Shown: one piece after another, positions 14,740 to 21,681 of the stretch
Layout: the number at the start of each line of letters is the position of its first letter
Position numbering within the stretch: the first letter of the stretch is position 1
NCBI GenBank assembly: GCA_002687275.1
Contig: NYZT01000043.1
Coordinates: forward strand, 1-38,452
Direction of reading: 5' to 3'
Source of the DNA: Candidatus Woesearchaeota archaeon
Lineage (GTDB): Archaea > Nanobdellota > Nanobdellia > Woesearchaeales > ARS49
DNA length: 38,452 bases
Notes under the pieces: generated by a model
Told to the model about the DNA's origin: nothing
Databases searched by the model: none
Seen by the model: only the letters and a program-made list of their open reading frames with translations
Translations under genes and position numbers: made by a program

Positions 14740-15648
14740 CTAAGGGCAAGCGTTGTTCGCTCTAATGAGATTTCCCCACAAGAAGGGCGCTCCATAATCC
14801 CTTCCCGGTATTAATGAAGTGGCCACACCTTGATAATTCGTTACTTGAATGTCCACGAAGCCAGATTCTTGTAGGACTTCAGCCAATCCATCCGTAACCT
14901 GCCAATTCCAAAATTTCAATTTCTTCTGAACAAAATGTTGAAATGCGTGCTGGTACACGCGGTCTGGTGTTCCAAGGGCATCATTAATACTCCTAACCGG
15001 TGGCGTCCCTATAGCCCCACGTAAAGGCGCCTTAAGAAAGATGTCAAACAAATAGGAAGTTAGTTTAAATTCTTCGCCGGTGGCCACAGGGCTCCGCGCG
15101 TCTGCGATTTCAATGCTGGCCCCAGGCTTCAGAACCCTTCGGATCTCATCAAAGGCCGCAACTCGTTCTTCTGGGTCAATCGCGCCAGGCCCAAAGAACC
15201 ACACTGCGCCATCGTACGTGGCGTCCCTTGCGGGAATATCCATAACACTTCCTTGTTTTGCTGAGTATTTGTTGGAGACGCGTGCTCTCGCAGCGTTTTT
15301 TATTGCTCGTTCTACCATTCTTTTTGACACATCAATTCCGTGAACGTGGCATCCTGTCTTCTCTACAATCGTGATCCCTGTGTAACCGGGCCCGGTTCCA
15401 ACATCAAGCATTAAGCGTTCACTTGATCTGTGCCTTCGCATGCTTCCCGCAATCTTCTCTCTAAAAAACCAATCAATTCCACATGTGTCCCGTCCATGAT
15501 TGTGATCATACTCCGAGAACTCTCCGAAGATCTTTAGCCTTTTTCTGTTTCTAACCAATAGACTGCGGAGGAATCCTATGGAACCTGCTTGACTGTCGTA
15601 AAATTTCTTATGATTCTCGACGCTATTTTTCATTGCTGATACTGCCAT
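14740..15648 (-). CDS. class I SAM-dependent methyltransferase
   Basis: A 302-residue Rossmann-fold methyltransferase. Motif I is LDVGTGPGYTGITI, the acidic strand-2 end is VHGIDVSKRMVERA, and motif IV/post-I is GSVMDIPARDATYDGAVWFFGPG, followed by EIRRVLKPGASIEIADAR. This is the ubiE/small-molecule type rather than a DNA methylase, since no NPPY/DPPY motif is seen. The C-terminal part (about 200-302) is a substrate cap I cannot assign. The open frame extends to a GTG at 15669, but a TATA at 15674-15683 places transcription start near 15653, so the ATG at 15648 is chosen. It is cargo of cassette 2; its substrate is unknown. Confidence 0.8.
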   Translation of the reverse strand: MAVSAMKNSVENHKKFYDSQAGSIGFLRSLLVRNRKRLKIFGEFSEYDHNHGRDTCGIDWFFREKIAGSMRRHRSSERLMLDVGTGPGYTGITIVEKTGCHVHGIDVSKRMVERAIKNAARARVSNKYSAKQGSVMDIPARDATYDGAVWFFGPGAIDPEERVAAFDEIRRVLKPGASIEIADARSPVATGEEFKLTSYLFDIFLKAPLRGAIGTPPVRSINDALGTPDRVYQHAFQHFVQKKLKFWNWQVTDGLAEVLQESGFVDIQVTNYQGVATSLIPGRDYGAPFLWGNLIRANNACP

Positions 15649-15829
15649 TTTCCTATATTCAATCTGCACTCCCCATATAAACCCCTACATCTACTCCGGA
15701 AGGTACAATTATCTAATTATTTATCGGGGAAATCTAAAGACCAAACTCTGCCACCTTTGCGGGGGTATGGGTTGTTTACTCACGCCATCATCCTTGAAAT
15801 CCTGTTCGCGGGGGAACCTGTCGAACGGC

Positions 15830-16096
15830 TTATCCGTACGCGGACTCTCTGTGGTCTATGGCGCCCAAGGTCACTCTGTGTGCGGTTTCGTCAATCTTGA
15901 AAAGCAAGCGGTACTTCCTGACGAGGCGCGTGGATCGCCAGCCGTGGAGTTTACCTGATAACTCTCCGCCAACAGCGTGCGGATCTTTGATCAGCCGTAG
16001 GATTTTCTTGTCCAACACGGCGAGCAACGCAGCGTTTTTCTTATGTTCTTTGAGTGTTTGAAGAAACGTGTCTGTTCTGTGGACGTCCCACATCAC
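15830..16096 (-). CDS. RelE/YafQ-family toxin
   Basis: An 88-residue predicted ribosome-dependent mRNA interferase of the RelE/ParE fold. Family features are the central Gly/Arg strand LSGKLHGWRSTRLVRKYRLL and the C-terminal VTLGAIDHRESAYG, where the His-Arg-x-x-Tyr ending matches YafQ/RelE proteins. It overlaps its antitoxin by four bases (ATGA), the usual coupled order with antitoxin first. A second ATG at 16093 is an alternative start. Activity would be held in check by the 72-residue partner. The pair probably stabilises cassette 2 against loss. Confidence 0.85.
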   Translation of the reverse strand: MMWDVHRTDTFLQTLKEHKKNAALLAVLDKKILRLIKDPHAVGGELSGKLHGWRSTRLVRKYRLLFKIDETAHRVTLGAIDHRESAYG

Positions 16097-16311
16097 ATCT
16101 CCGCGAGCAGGTCCTTAACGCTCTTTATCTGCTTGGTGCGCCCTTCCTTGATATCCTTCTCACTTGCCTTGACTTGCTCCATGGTTTTCTCGTTGCTAGA
16201 TATTTCCAGCGAGGCCAGAACGCTTGCTAGCTCTTCCTTAGAAACCATGTGCTTCTTTATCTCTGTGAGCTCCCTTTGCAGGTCTCGAACAGTAGCCTCG
16301 GTCATACACAT
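16093..16311 (-). CDS. antitoxin partner of the RelE-like toxin
   Basis: A 72-residue charged helical protein with the C-terminal KEGRTKQIKSVKDLLAEM typical of archaeal RelB-like antitoxins. The C-terminal helices would wrap the toxin, and the N-terminal helix (TVRDLQRELTEIKKHMVSKEEL) probably dimerises. A TATA-like CTTTAAGAA lies about 23 bases upstream (16326-16336). The ATG at 16311 or 16305 may be used. The gene begins 58 bases from att-like site C. Confidence 0.8.
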   Translation of the reverse strand: MCMTEATVRDLQRELTEIKKHMVSKEELASVLASLEISSNEKTMEQVKASEKDIKEGRTKQIKSVKDLLAEM

Positions 16312-16348
16312 GCAATATTTTCCAGATTCTTAAAGGTATCGTTCATCG

Positions 16349-16364
16349 GGGGAACCGAGCAAAT
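16349..16364 (-). repeat. right inverted repeat of cassette 2
   Basis: Plus-strand GGGGAACCGAGCAAAT is the inverted partner (15/16) of 14664-14679. It sits five bases before att-like site C. Confidence 0.6.
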
Positions 16365-16368
16365 CCGA

Positions 16369-16389
16369 TCGGGTCCCGGCGGGGGCATT
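16369..16389 (+). other. att-like copy of tRNA-Glu 3' end (site C)
   Basis: TCGGG-T-CCCGGCGGGGGCATT keeps both halves of the T stem and the acceptor but has lost six bases of the T loop. TCCCGGCGGGGGCATT (16374-16389) is a 16-base exact match to 7069-7084. The stop codon of the winged-helix gene (16388-16390) overlaps its end. Confidence 0.75.
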
Positions 16390-16690
16390 AAACAGTGATT
16401 TCCTTCTCAGCTCCCTTGATAAGATTCCAATCTAGTTTGATGAGTTGTTTTACTGCAGGGTTTTTGGTGTTTAGTTTGAAAAGGTCAGACTTTCCCACTC
16501 TCCGTGTTTTGATGACTATGTTGTTCTTTTCGAGCCTGTCCCAGAATGTTTGCATGGTGGAGTAGCTCACCCCAGATTTTTTGGCAATCTCAGTTAATGG
16601 ATAATCAAACAATTGGTAGGTTATCAAAAAGTCAAGCACTTTGATTAACGGAGACTTTCCGAACACTTCTGCAAAGATGCTTTCTGTCAT
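16388..16690 (-). CDS. winged-helix transcriptional regulator (100 aa)
   Basis: A 100-residue winged-helix DNA-binding protein: VFGKSPLIKVLDFLITYQLFDYPLTEIAKKSGVSYSTMQTFWDRLEKNNIVIKTRRVGKSDLFKLN. The family is abundant in archaea and their elements. The start at 16690 is set by a TATA (ATTTAAAT, 16714-16721) about 26 bases upstream; the frame extends to 16732. It is divergent from the gene at 16789, and a 14-bp inverted repeat covers both promoters, so it probably represses itself and its neighbour. Its stop lies in att-like site C, so its 3' end may have been shaped by integration. Confidence 0.8.
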   Translation of the reverse strand: MTESIFAEVFGKSPLIKVLDFLITYQLFDYPLTEIAKKSGVSYSTMQTFWDRLEKNNIVIKTRRVGKSDLFKLNTKNPAVKQLIKLDWNLIKGAEKEITV

Positions 16691-16715
16691 GATACTACTA
16701 CTAACTATCCAGTAT

Positions 16716-16764
16716 TTAAATGTTTCTATCAATGTTTCAAAATTGCAATAATAGAAACATTTAA
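16716..16764. promoter_or_regulatory. inverted-repeat operator over both divergent promoters
   Basis: TTAAATGTTTCTAT (16716-16729) and its exact reverse complement ATAGAAACATTTAA (16751-16764) form a 14-bp inverted repeat around a 21-base spacer. Each arm contains the TATA box of one gene. A third half-site, ATGTTTC (16732-16738), lies in the spacer. A regulator bound to the arms would block TBP on both sides. Confidence 0.75.
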
Positions 16765-16788
16765 TAAGGCTAAAATCCTCGCCTTCGT

Positions 16789-17052
16789 ATGGATGAAGAA
16801 ATCAAAGCTACTATTCTGTATCATCTCAGAAGGAAGAAGATACTTGGAGGGGTGCATACTCATTTTGACACTATAAAGAAAGGATTTCCAGGGCATCTCG
16901 GGAAGGATACTACAAAGATGGCAAAAGAATTGATCAAGAAGGGTTGGTTGCTCACCAAGTCAACCTCTTATGGGCTCCAAATATCATTAAACAAGGCCAA
17001 GCTTTCAGAAATTGACGTGTTCATTGAGAAAGTTCTGGACTTCAAATTCTAA
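16789..17052 (+). CDS. conserved archaeal small protein, possible DNA-binding
   Basis: An 87-residue protein: ILYHLRRKKILGGVHTHFDT, then a GFPGHLGKDTTKMAKELIKKGWLLTKSTSYGLQISLN block that looks like a short helix-turn-helix with a wing. I recall similar short proteins in archaeal genomes next to the type of regulator found at 16388, but cannot name a family. A TATA (ACATTTAATAAG, 16757-16768) about 27 bases upstream fixes the ATG and makes it leaderless. It is co-regulated with the divergent regulator through the shared inverted repeat, so the two may work as a regulatory or toxin-antitoxin-like unit. Confidence 0.7.
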   Translation: MDEEIKATILYHLRRKKILGGVHTHFDTIKKGFPGHLGKDTTKMAKELIKKGWLLTKSTSYGLQISLNKAKLSEIDVFIEKVLDFKF

Positions 17053-17069
17053 GCCACATGTACCTTTTT

Positions 17070-17091
17070 GGTCAGAGCCCGGCTGGGGCAT
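17070..17091 (+). other. att-like copy of tRNA-Glu 3' end (site D)
   Basis: GGTCAGAG followed by CCCGGCTGGGGCAT aligns to the T arm and acceptor of tRNA-Glu, with one mismatch in the last 14 bases. It is the outermost copy, and the TATA of the next chromosomal gene starts immediately after it. The bases before it (CATGTACCTTT, 17057-17067) resemble those just after the tRNA (CATTGTACCTTT, 7081-7092). Confidence 0.55.
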
Positions 17092-17121
17092 CTTTTTAAG
17101 GCTTTCGTGGCTTACGAATCT

Positions 17122-17487
17122 ATGATTGATGAGGAAGCTATTAGGCAGCGTTATGCTCGTCGTGCAGCAGCAGAAATAGTTTATTTGCGAAATGAGGGGC
17201 TTGTTCCTGAGATCTATGCAGAATTTGAACGCAGGGGTTTTGCCAAGAACGAGTCTCTTTTCCAAGGAGGTTTTCCAAATGTTGCGATGGGCGCTGTTGA
17301 AGTGACGGCCATACCCTTTCATAGAGGGGTAAGAATTGACGTGGATAAACCTCTTGGGCCTCCTGACGAAATCTTCCGTGTGGTCGGGACTACAAAAGAC
17401 CAGCATCTATCTGCTAAAGAATCCATATGGGCGACCCCAGAAAACTGGATGGGCGCTGTTGACAGAGCAGCTGCGCTAGTGGCTTAG
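17122..17487 (+). CDS. unidentified protein (121 aa)
   Basis: A soluble 121-residue protein starting MIDEEAIRQRYARRAAAEIVYLRNEG, with no membrane segment and no recognised motif; the middle (GGFPNVAMGAVEVTAIPFHRGVRIDVDKP) looks beta-rich. The start at 17122 is chosen because the TATA CTTTTTAAGG (17092-17101) is 25 bases upstream; the frame runs back into att-like site D. It was probably the gene directly behind tRNA-Glu before the insertions. Its TAG overlaps the stop of the convergent gene by four bases. Confidence 0.6.
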   Translation: MIDEEAIRQRYARRAAAEIVYLRNEGLVPEIYAEFERRGFAKNESLFQGGFPNVAMGAVEVTAIPFHRGVRIDVDKPLGPPDEIFRVVGTTKDQHLSAKESIWATPENWMGAVDRAAALVA

Positions 17488-18017
17488 CATCGTCTGTTCA
17501 ACGCTTCCAAGATCGGTCTGAGGGTTAGATTGCCTACATAGTTGAGTCTTCTATAGAACTCGAAATTCCTGACCACCTCTCTCGCTTCCTCAGGATCTAC
17601 CTTGGTGAGCACGTGGAAGTCTATGGTGCAGTCATCGCACTTGACCCTTGTGTTTACTAGTCTTCCCAGCACCTTTGGAATTCCAAGATCCCAGGTTTCG
17701 CCATCTTCCTCTATATTTACACTTAACTTTCCAGCAAAGTTCTCGTTAAGATGTGCTGCCGCCTGTTCATCCTCTGCTTCAGGCTTTCCCCCGTAAAACG
17801 TCTGGAGGGATTCGTACACTTCTTGTGGCAAGGGGGCTGGGTCATGGACTAGGTATTCTTTATCACGACCCATCTTAAAAAAATAGCTCTCGAGGAGTCT
17901 CCTGTCAGAAACCCTGTGAGGCGGTATGCTAACCGTGTGCCAATGATGCCTAGAGATGGCAACACGGCCTAGCTCTTTTCGGTACAGACAAACCCCGATA
18001 ACCTTTTCTCCTGGCAT
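17484..18017 (-). CDS. unidentified protein (177 aa)
   Basis: A 177-residue protein without signal or membrane segment. It has a CDDC pair (VKCDDCTIDFHVLTKVD) in the C-terminal third that could bind metal, and a His-rich N-terminal stretch (ISRHHWHTVSIPPHR). A TATA at about 18040-18050 (GCTTATAAATT on the plus strand) is 25 bases upstream of its ATG. No family recognised. The stop TAA shares TTAG with the stop of the convergent gene. Confidence 0.6.
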   Translation of the reverse strand: MPGEKVIGVCLYRKELGRVAISRHHWHTVSIPPHRVSDRRLLESYFFKMGRDKEYLVHDPAPLPQEVYESLQTFYGGKPEAEDEQAAAHLNENFAGKLSVNIEEDGETWDLGIPKVLGRLVNTRVKCDDCTIDFHVLTKVDPEEAREVVRNFEFYRRLNYVGNLTLRPILEALNRRC

Positions 18018-18101
18018 TACAGCAGGGTAGCGCTCGAAAGCTTATAAATTTTTCCAGCTCGAACCCACCATCCTTATAAAGGTGTTGTTATTTAAAGGTA
18101 C

Positions 18102-18482
18102 ATGGCAAGATTTGAGCGCTCAAAAGGAGGCAGACGTGATTCTAGAGATGCCTCTCCAAGAAAAGAAGCACGATTCAAGGACTTTGTAGAGCGACCTAGA
18201 TCAAAACCCCGATTTGAGGAACGTGGAGGCAGGGACCGTGGTTTCTCCCGTGGAAGAGACCGAGATGGTCGTAGAGGAACGTTAGAGCTCACCAAAGTTG
18301 TTTGCGGTCAGTGTGGAATCAATACAGAGGTTCCTTTCAAGCCAACATCAAACAAGCCAGTATTGTGCAGGGACTGCTTTACCAAAGCACCCAAGGGTGC
18401 GCCTGCTGGTGCTCCACCAAGAGAGCTAGAACTTATCAACATGAAGCTAGACAAGATAATCAAAGCGCTCGATATTGAATAA
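18102..18482 (+). CDS. RG-rich protein with CxxC...CxxC zinc-binding domain
   Basis: A 126-residue protein. Residues 1-60 are Arg/Gly/Asp-rich and disordered (RGGRDRGFSRGRDRDGRRG), like an RNA-binding RGG tail. Residues 63-93 are a compact zinc module VVCGQCGINTEVPFKPTSNK then PVLCRDCF, followed by a helix (LELINMKLDKIIKALDIE). This CxxC-x(n)-CxxC module is frequent in small-genome bacteria and archaea and is of unknown function. TATA CCTTATAAAGG (18072-18082) and AAAGGT just before ATG support the start. A role in RNA or ribosome binding is a guess. Confidence 0.7.
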   Translation: MARFERSKGGRRDSRDASPRKEARFKDFVERPRSKPRFEERGGRDRGFSRGRDRDGRRGTLELTKVVCGQCGINTEVPFKPTSNKPVLCRDCFTKAPKGAPAGAPPRELELINMKLDKIIKALDIE

Positions 18483-18521
18483 TTTCCGAAGTTTTATATA
18501 TCTCGTGACGTAATAACTCCT

Positions 18522-19094
18522 ATGCGCTTTGAGGATCCGGATGATCGAATACGAAGTCTTGAGAACCAACTGAGGGAGCTCAAATCACAACGTCCCAGCT
18601 GGTTCAACAGAGGGAAGCAAGCGCTCAAAGCCCGTTTGGGCGCAGTCCAAGAACACCTACCATCAAAGCAAGAGGTTAAAGACTTCGTAGACTGGATCCC
18701 TATGTTTGTTTTAGTGGGAAGTATGATGGTCTTTGTCGTTCCGCCAACTCTGGTGTACGATAATGTGAGAAAGTACGTGGTTCCGCGCATTCCTTTGGTG
18801 TCTAAGAAAACGAGAGGGGCTATCGTTGCAGAGAGGATGTGGCAAGTCCATGCAAACTCCTTTTGTTATTCTGCAGGAGAGTTCATAGAACCCAAACCAG
18901 ATCATCTAGCGACTTTTCCAGATCTTAGCAGACGGTACCTCCGTGAGGCCAGGCAAACAGTTTGCCTGTGCGATCGCACGCTAAGACTTCTGGGAGACAC
19001 AGACTATGAATGGAAATCTAATATTGAAAGCAGGCGAGCAGACGCCGACCGTTACGTTCGAGAATATGGTCCGGTTATAGAACAGGTTGCTTAG
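18522..19094 (+). CDS. membrane protein of unknown function (190 aa)
   Basis: An N-terminal amphipathic or coiled-coil region (about 8-50, DDRIRSLENQLRELKSQR) is followed by one hydrophobic segment (about 58-76, WIPMFVLVGSMMVFVVPPTLV). A soluble C-terminal part contains a CLC pair (QTVCLCDRTLRLLGD). TATA TTTTATATATC (18491-18501) is about 25 bases upstream of the ATG. The TAG overlaps the stop of the convergent binding-protein gene by four bases. No family recognised. Confidence 0.6.
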   Translation: MRFEDPDDRIRSLENQLRELKSQRPSWFNRGKQALKARLGAVQEHLPSKQEVKDFVDWIPMFVLVGSMMVFVVPPTLVYDNVRKYVVPRIPLVSKKTRGAIVAERMWQVHANSFCYSAGEFIEPKPDHLATFPDLSRRYLREARQTVCLCDRTLRLLGDTDYEWKSNIESRRADADRYVREYGPVIEQVA

Positions 19095-20170
19095 TACGCC
19101 ACATACTCGCCATTCTTGACCGTTTTCAGAACAACTGGTTTGATGGTGTCTCCGTTGATATCGAACTTGATCTTTCCTGATGTGCCCTGGAAGTCAACGT
19201 TGGACAGCTCGTCCTTCACACATTGCGGTGTAACTTCTGCGCATGCTTCCATGGCTGTAGCCAGGGCCATGAGGCCATCATAAGATTGTGCTGCAAAGTA
19301 GTTTGGGTCAGAGCCGTGCTTTGCTTGGTGGGCTTGGACAAATCCAGACACTGCAGCACTGGCACTCTCAGCGTCAAACAAGGGTGCCACGTAGATGACG
19401 CCTTCGCTGGCGTCTCCTGCACCCTTCATGAACTCGTCCCCTTCAATGCCAAACACGTCGCTGTAGAACGTAAGCCCAAGACCTAGCTCTGCAGCCTGTT
19501 TCACGACTAATCCGGCCTCTTTCATGTGGGAAACCATGAAGATGTTCTTGGCTCCTGCCTCGCTGAGCTTTGTTAGCTGTGTTCTGAAATCGTTAGCATC
19601 CTGGTCAAAGCTTTCCTCTTTGAGAATCTTGCCAGTATAGCTCTTCTTGAACGTGTCCACCATGCCCTGGCCGTAATCGTTGTTGATATACGCCACGCCT
19701 AATTCTGTGATGCCCAAATCTTCTATGCTTTTGGCAGCATCTTTTGCTAGCTGGGTGGCAAGAATGCCTGTTCTAAACGTGTAATCGTTTGGTGAGCTGT
19801 AGGCGGGTGTTGTTGCTGAAACGTCCATCTGCACCACGCCGTCCTCGTTTGCTAAGGGCGCGATAGCCAACGCTATGGAGCTTTGGAAGGTGATAAGGTA
19901 CTGCACGCCGTCGATGTTTCGTAGTTTGTGGTAAGCACTCACCGCTTCTTTTGCATCCCCTTTGCTGTCCTCAAATATTACTTTGACCTGGCGGCCATGG
20001 ATGCCTTTCTTGTTTATCTCTTCCAGGGCAAGATTGATGCCGTTGTTCGCCCAGTCGCCGTATTGAGAAAGACTTCCTGTCAGTGCATAGTCTGCACCGA
20101 TGACTATGTCATCACTAGGTTGGCTGCATGCAATCAACGCAACAAGAATTGCTAGGTAGGCGTATCGCAT
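19091..20170 (-). CDS. LivJ-like periplasmic-binding-fold lipoprotein
   Basis: A 359-residue substrate-binding protein of type I fold, as in branched-chain amino acid/amide ABC transporters. It has a lipobox (LVALIAC, Cys15) and then IVIGADYALTGSLSQYGDWANNGINLALEEINKKGIHGRQVKVIFEDSKGD split over the first lobe. The ligand-contact region QSSIALAIAPLANEDGV and the second-lobe motif AAQSYDGLMALATAM are also present. No permease or ATPase gene is nearby, so it may serve a distant transporter or act as a surface scavenger or sensor ligand binder. A TATA (20190-20201, GGTATAAAAACG on the plus strand) sets the start. Confidence 0.85.
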   Translation of the reverse strand: MRYAYLAILVALIACSQPSDDIVIGADYALTGSLSQYGDWANNGINLALEEINKKGIHGRQVKVIFEDSKGDAKEAVSAYHKLRNIDGVQYLITFQSSIALAIAPLANEDGVVQMDVSATTPAYSSPNDYTFRTGILATQLAKDAAKSIEDLGITELGVAYINNDYGQGMVDTFKKSYTGKILKEESFDQDANDFRTQLTKLSEAGAKNIFMVSHMKEAGLVVKQAAELGLGLTFYSDVFGIEGDEFMKGAGDASEGVIYVAPLFDAESASAAVSGFVQAHQAKHGSDPNYFAAQSYDGLMALATAMEACAEVTPQCVKDELSNVDFQGTSGKIKFDINGDTIKPVVLKTVKNGEYVAY

Positions 20171-20206
20171 GCTGTTTTGAATTCTAGAAGGTATAAAAAC
20201 GTTACT

Positions 20207-20626
20207 CTATTCTACCTTTTCGATGTCGAAGGCCTGGCTTGTGAACGTGTAGTCCTTTGCGCCAGGAACGCCACGCACGCCCACGTTAAACTGTACGCTG
20301 GGTGATTTGTAACGTATGGTGTCGCCTTGGTTTGCAACATCTTGAGCAGGGGTCATAACGCATGCGCTGCCGCCCTCTTTAGGTTGGACAAGGTACGCTG
20401 TGCGACCTTTTTCGGGGTCTTTGGTTACAAAGCATCCTGGAGGTCCTAATGTGTGTATGACCAAGAACTCTTCAAGAACCGTACCTTGATGTGTTGTTGC
20501 ACTCGCGTTTGCAGCTGCGCGAAGGGCGATAGCGCCTCCCCAAGCAACACCGCATGCGAGAACAATCTTTGCCCATCGTGGAAAAGTAAATTTTGGACTC
20601 TCCCTCATTATCTGTGGATCGCTCAT
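20207..20626 (-). CDS. membrane-anchored extracellular protein (139 aa)
   Basis: A short cytoplasmic head precedes one membrane helix (about 19-41, AKIVLACGVAWGGAIALRAAANA). About 95 extracellular residues follow, probably a small beta domain, with two Cys (CFVTKD and SACVM) that could form a disulphide. TATA (AAATATAAAC, 20647-20656) is about 25 bases upstream of the ATG. No family recognised. Confidence 0.55.
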   Translation of the reverse strand: MSDPQIMRESPKFTFPRWAKIVLACGVAWGGAIALRAAANASATTHQGTVLEEFLVIHTLGPPGCFVTKDPEKGRTAYLVQPKEGGSACVMTPAQDVANQGDTIRYKSPSVQFNVGVRGVPGAKDYTFTSQAFDIEKVE

Positions 20627-20662
20627 ACTGTGCCAAGTAAGTGATGAAATATAAACTTTCGC

Positions 20663-20998
20663 TTAGTCAAAATACCTAGGATCGTCCGCCTTAACTGTTT
20701 CCTGTTTTGGCACTGTTTTGACCTCTGTCTTGGGATCTTCCTTCACTTCAGGCATCGGATTCAGCTCCAGCGCTCGCTTGAAATTAACAGCACCACACTT
20801 TATGCATCTGCAATACGGTCCCCACTTGCCTTCTTGGATGTCTAAGAAGGAGCCACAGACACACTTCCAGTTGTCAATAACGCTATCCTTGTGCTTCATA
20901 CACACCGGCACTTTTTGCTTGTTCTTCGTCACCGCTTGCTTGCCACAAAAAGGACACGAAAGAACCTGCGACTGGCCGTACCGTTTAGGAATGCGCAT
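20663..20998 (-). CDS. multi-zinc-ribbon protein (111 aa)
   Basis: A 111-residue protein with Cys pairs CPFC, VCMKHKD, CVC and CRCIKC within about 55 residues. This is enough for two zinc ribbons, the last like topoisomerase or RNA-polymerase-type ribbons. The C-terminus is charged and Pro/Glu/Lys-rich (PEVKEDPKTEVKTVPKQE). The open frame extends to 21136, but that would overlap the divergent tag gene. The ATG at 20998 is selected by the TATA-like CTTAAAAAAC (21019-21028). Nucleic-acid binding is likely but not shown. Confidence 0.6.
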   Translation of the reverse strand: MRIPKRYGQSQVLSCPFCGKQAVTKNKQKVPVCMKHKDSVIDNWKCVCGSFLDIQEGKWGPYCRCIKCGAVNFKRALELNPMPEVKEDPKTEVKTVPKQETVKADDPRYFD

Positions 20999-21064
20999 GG
21001 TCGATGAGAGATAGTCTCCCTTAAAAAACTGCAGTTTTTTATACTCCAAAAACATAAAATTTTC

Positions 21065-21604
21065 ATGAGATGCAAATGGGGTGACAAGGAAGACATGCGG
21101 GACTACCACGACAAGGAGTGGGGGAAGCCGGTGCATGACGATCGAAAACTCTTTGAGGCGCTAACGCTTGATGGCGCGCAAGCAGGACTAAGCTGGAGCA
21201 CCATACTCAACAAGCGAGAGGGGTACAGAAAAGCCTTCCACAATTTTGACATCAAGAAAGTGGCAAAAATGAACAAGAAGCACGTTGAGAAGCTGATGAA
21301 GAACCCGGACATTGTTCGAAACAGGCTGAAAATTGAGAGCACGATAACAAACGCACGAGCATTCATCAAGGTGCAAGAAGAGTTTGGCAGCTTTGACAAG
21401 TACTTTTGGCAGTTCGTGGGCAAGACCCGAGACAACCGCCCCAAGACCATGAAACAGATACCTACCTCAACAAAAGAGTCAGACGCCATGAGCAAGGACA
21501 TGAAAGCCAGAGGATTCCGCTTCGTGGGCAGCACCATCTGCTACGCCATCATGCAAGGAGTAGGCATGGTCAATGACCATGTCGTAGACTGCGACTATCG
21601 GTAG
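21065..21604 (+). CDS. tag: 3-methyladenine DNA glycosylase I (Tag)
   Basis: A 179-residue base-excision enzyme that removes 3-methyladenine. Family marks are RCKWG, YHDKEWGKPVHDDRKLFEALTLDGAQAGLSW (split here from the following ILNKREGYRKAF), and GFRFVGSTICYAIMQGVGMVNDH. The zinc ligands of Tag are kept as Cys3, His15, His172 and Cys176. TATA TTTTTTATACTCC (21034-21046) supports a leaderless ATG at 21065. It is divergent from the zinc-ribbon gene. Tag is mainly bacterial, with scattered archaeal copies. Other repair genes (polX, mutY) lie 3-5 kb downstream. Confidence 0.9.
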   Translation: MRCKWGDKEDMRDYHDKEWGKPVHDDRKLFEALTLDGAQAGLSWSTILNKREGYRKAFHNFDIKKVAKMNKKHVEKLMKNPDIVRNRLKIESTITNARAFIKVQEEFGSFDKYFWQFVGKTRDNRPKTMKQIPTSTKESDAMSKDMKARGFRFVGSTICYAIMQGVGMVNDHVVDCDYR

Positions 21605-21649
21605 TACGTACGAAGTTATTAAATAAAACCACGCTACCTCATACTTGTT

Positions 21650-21662
21650 CCGCAAATTGCGG
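21650..21662. promoter_or_regulatory. perfect palindrome in the 5' leader of the next gene
   Basis: CCGCAA-A-TTGCGG lies between a TATA (TTATTAAATAAAA, 21616-21628) and the GTG start at 21682. Its position, about 28-30 bases after the TATA, puts it at the transcription start. It could be an operator or a short leader hairpin. Confidence 0.45.
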
Positions 21663-21681
21663 CTAACGAAAAGGTGGCCAA

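Larger units (their letters stand above)
14657..16389. mobile_element. integrated cassette 2 (methyltransferase plus RelE-type TA)
   Basis: A 1.7 kb segment between att-like sites B and C. It holds a methyltransferase and a toxin-antitoxin pair, all on the minus strand, and no recombinase. Just inside its ends are a 16-bp inverted repeat with one mismatch (14664-14679 and 16349-16364). It may be a non-autonomous satellite mobilised in trans, or the stump of a larger element kept by the TA pair. Confidence 0.5.
16390..17091. mobile_element. integrated cassette 3 (divergent regulator pair)
   Basis: A 0.7 kb segment between att-like sites C and D. It contains only the divergent winged-helix/unknown pair with its operator. 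It has no recombinase and must depend on one in trans, if it was ever mobile by itself. Confidence 0.4.

Noticed and set aside
15720-15830. further att-like copies around GCGGGGGTATGGG and GCGGGGGAACC
   Set aside because: Only the G-run is shared; neither the CCCGGC nor the T-arm part of tRNA-Glu is present.
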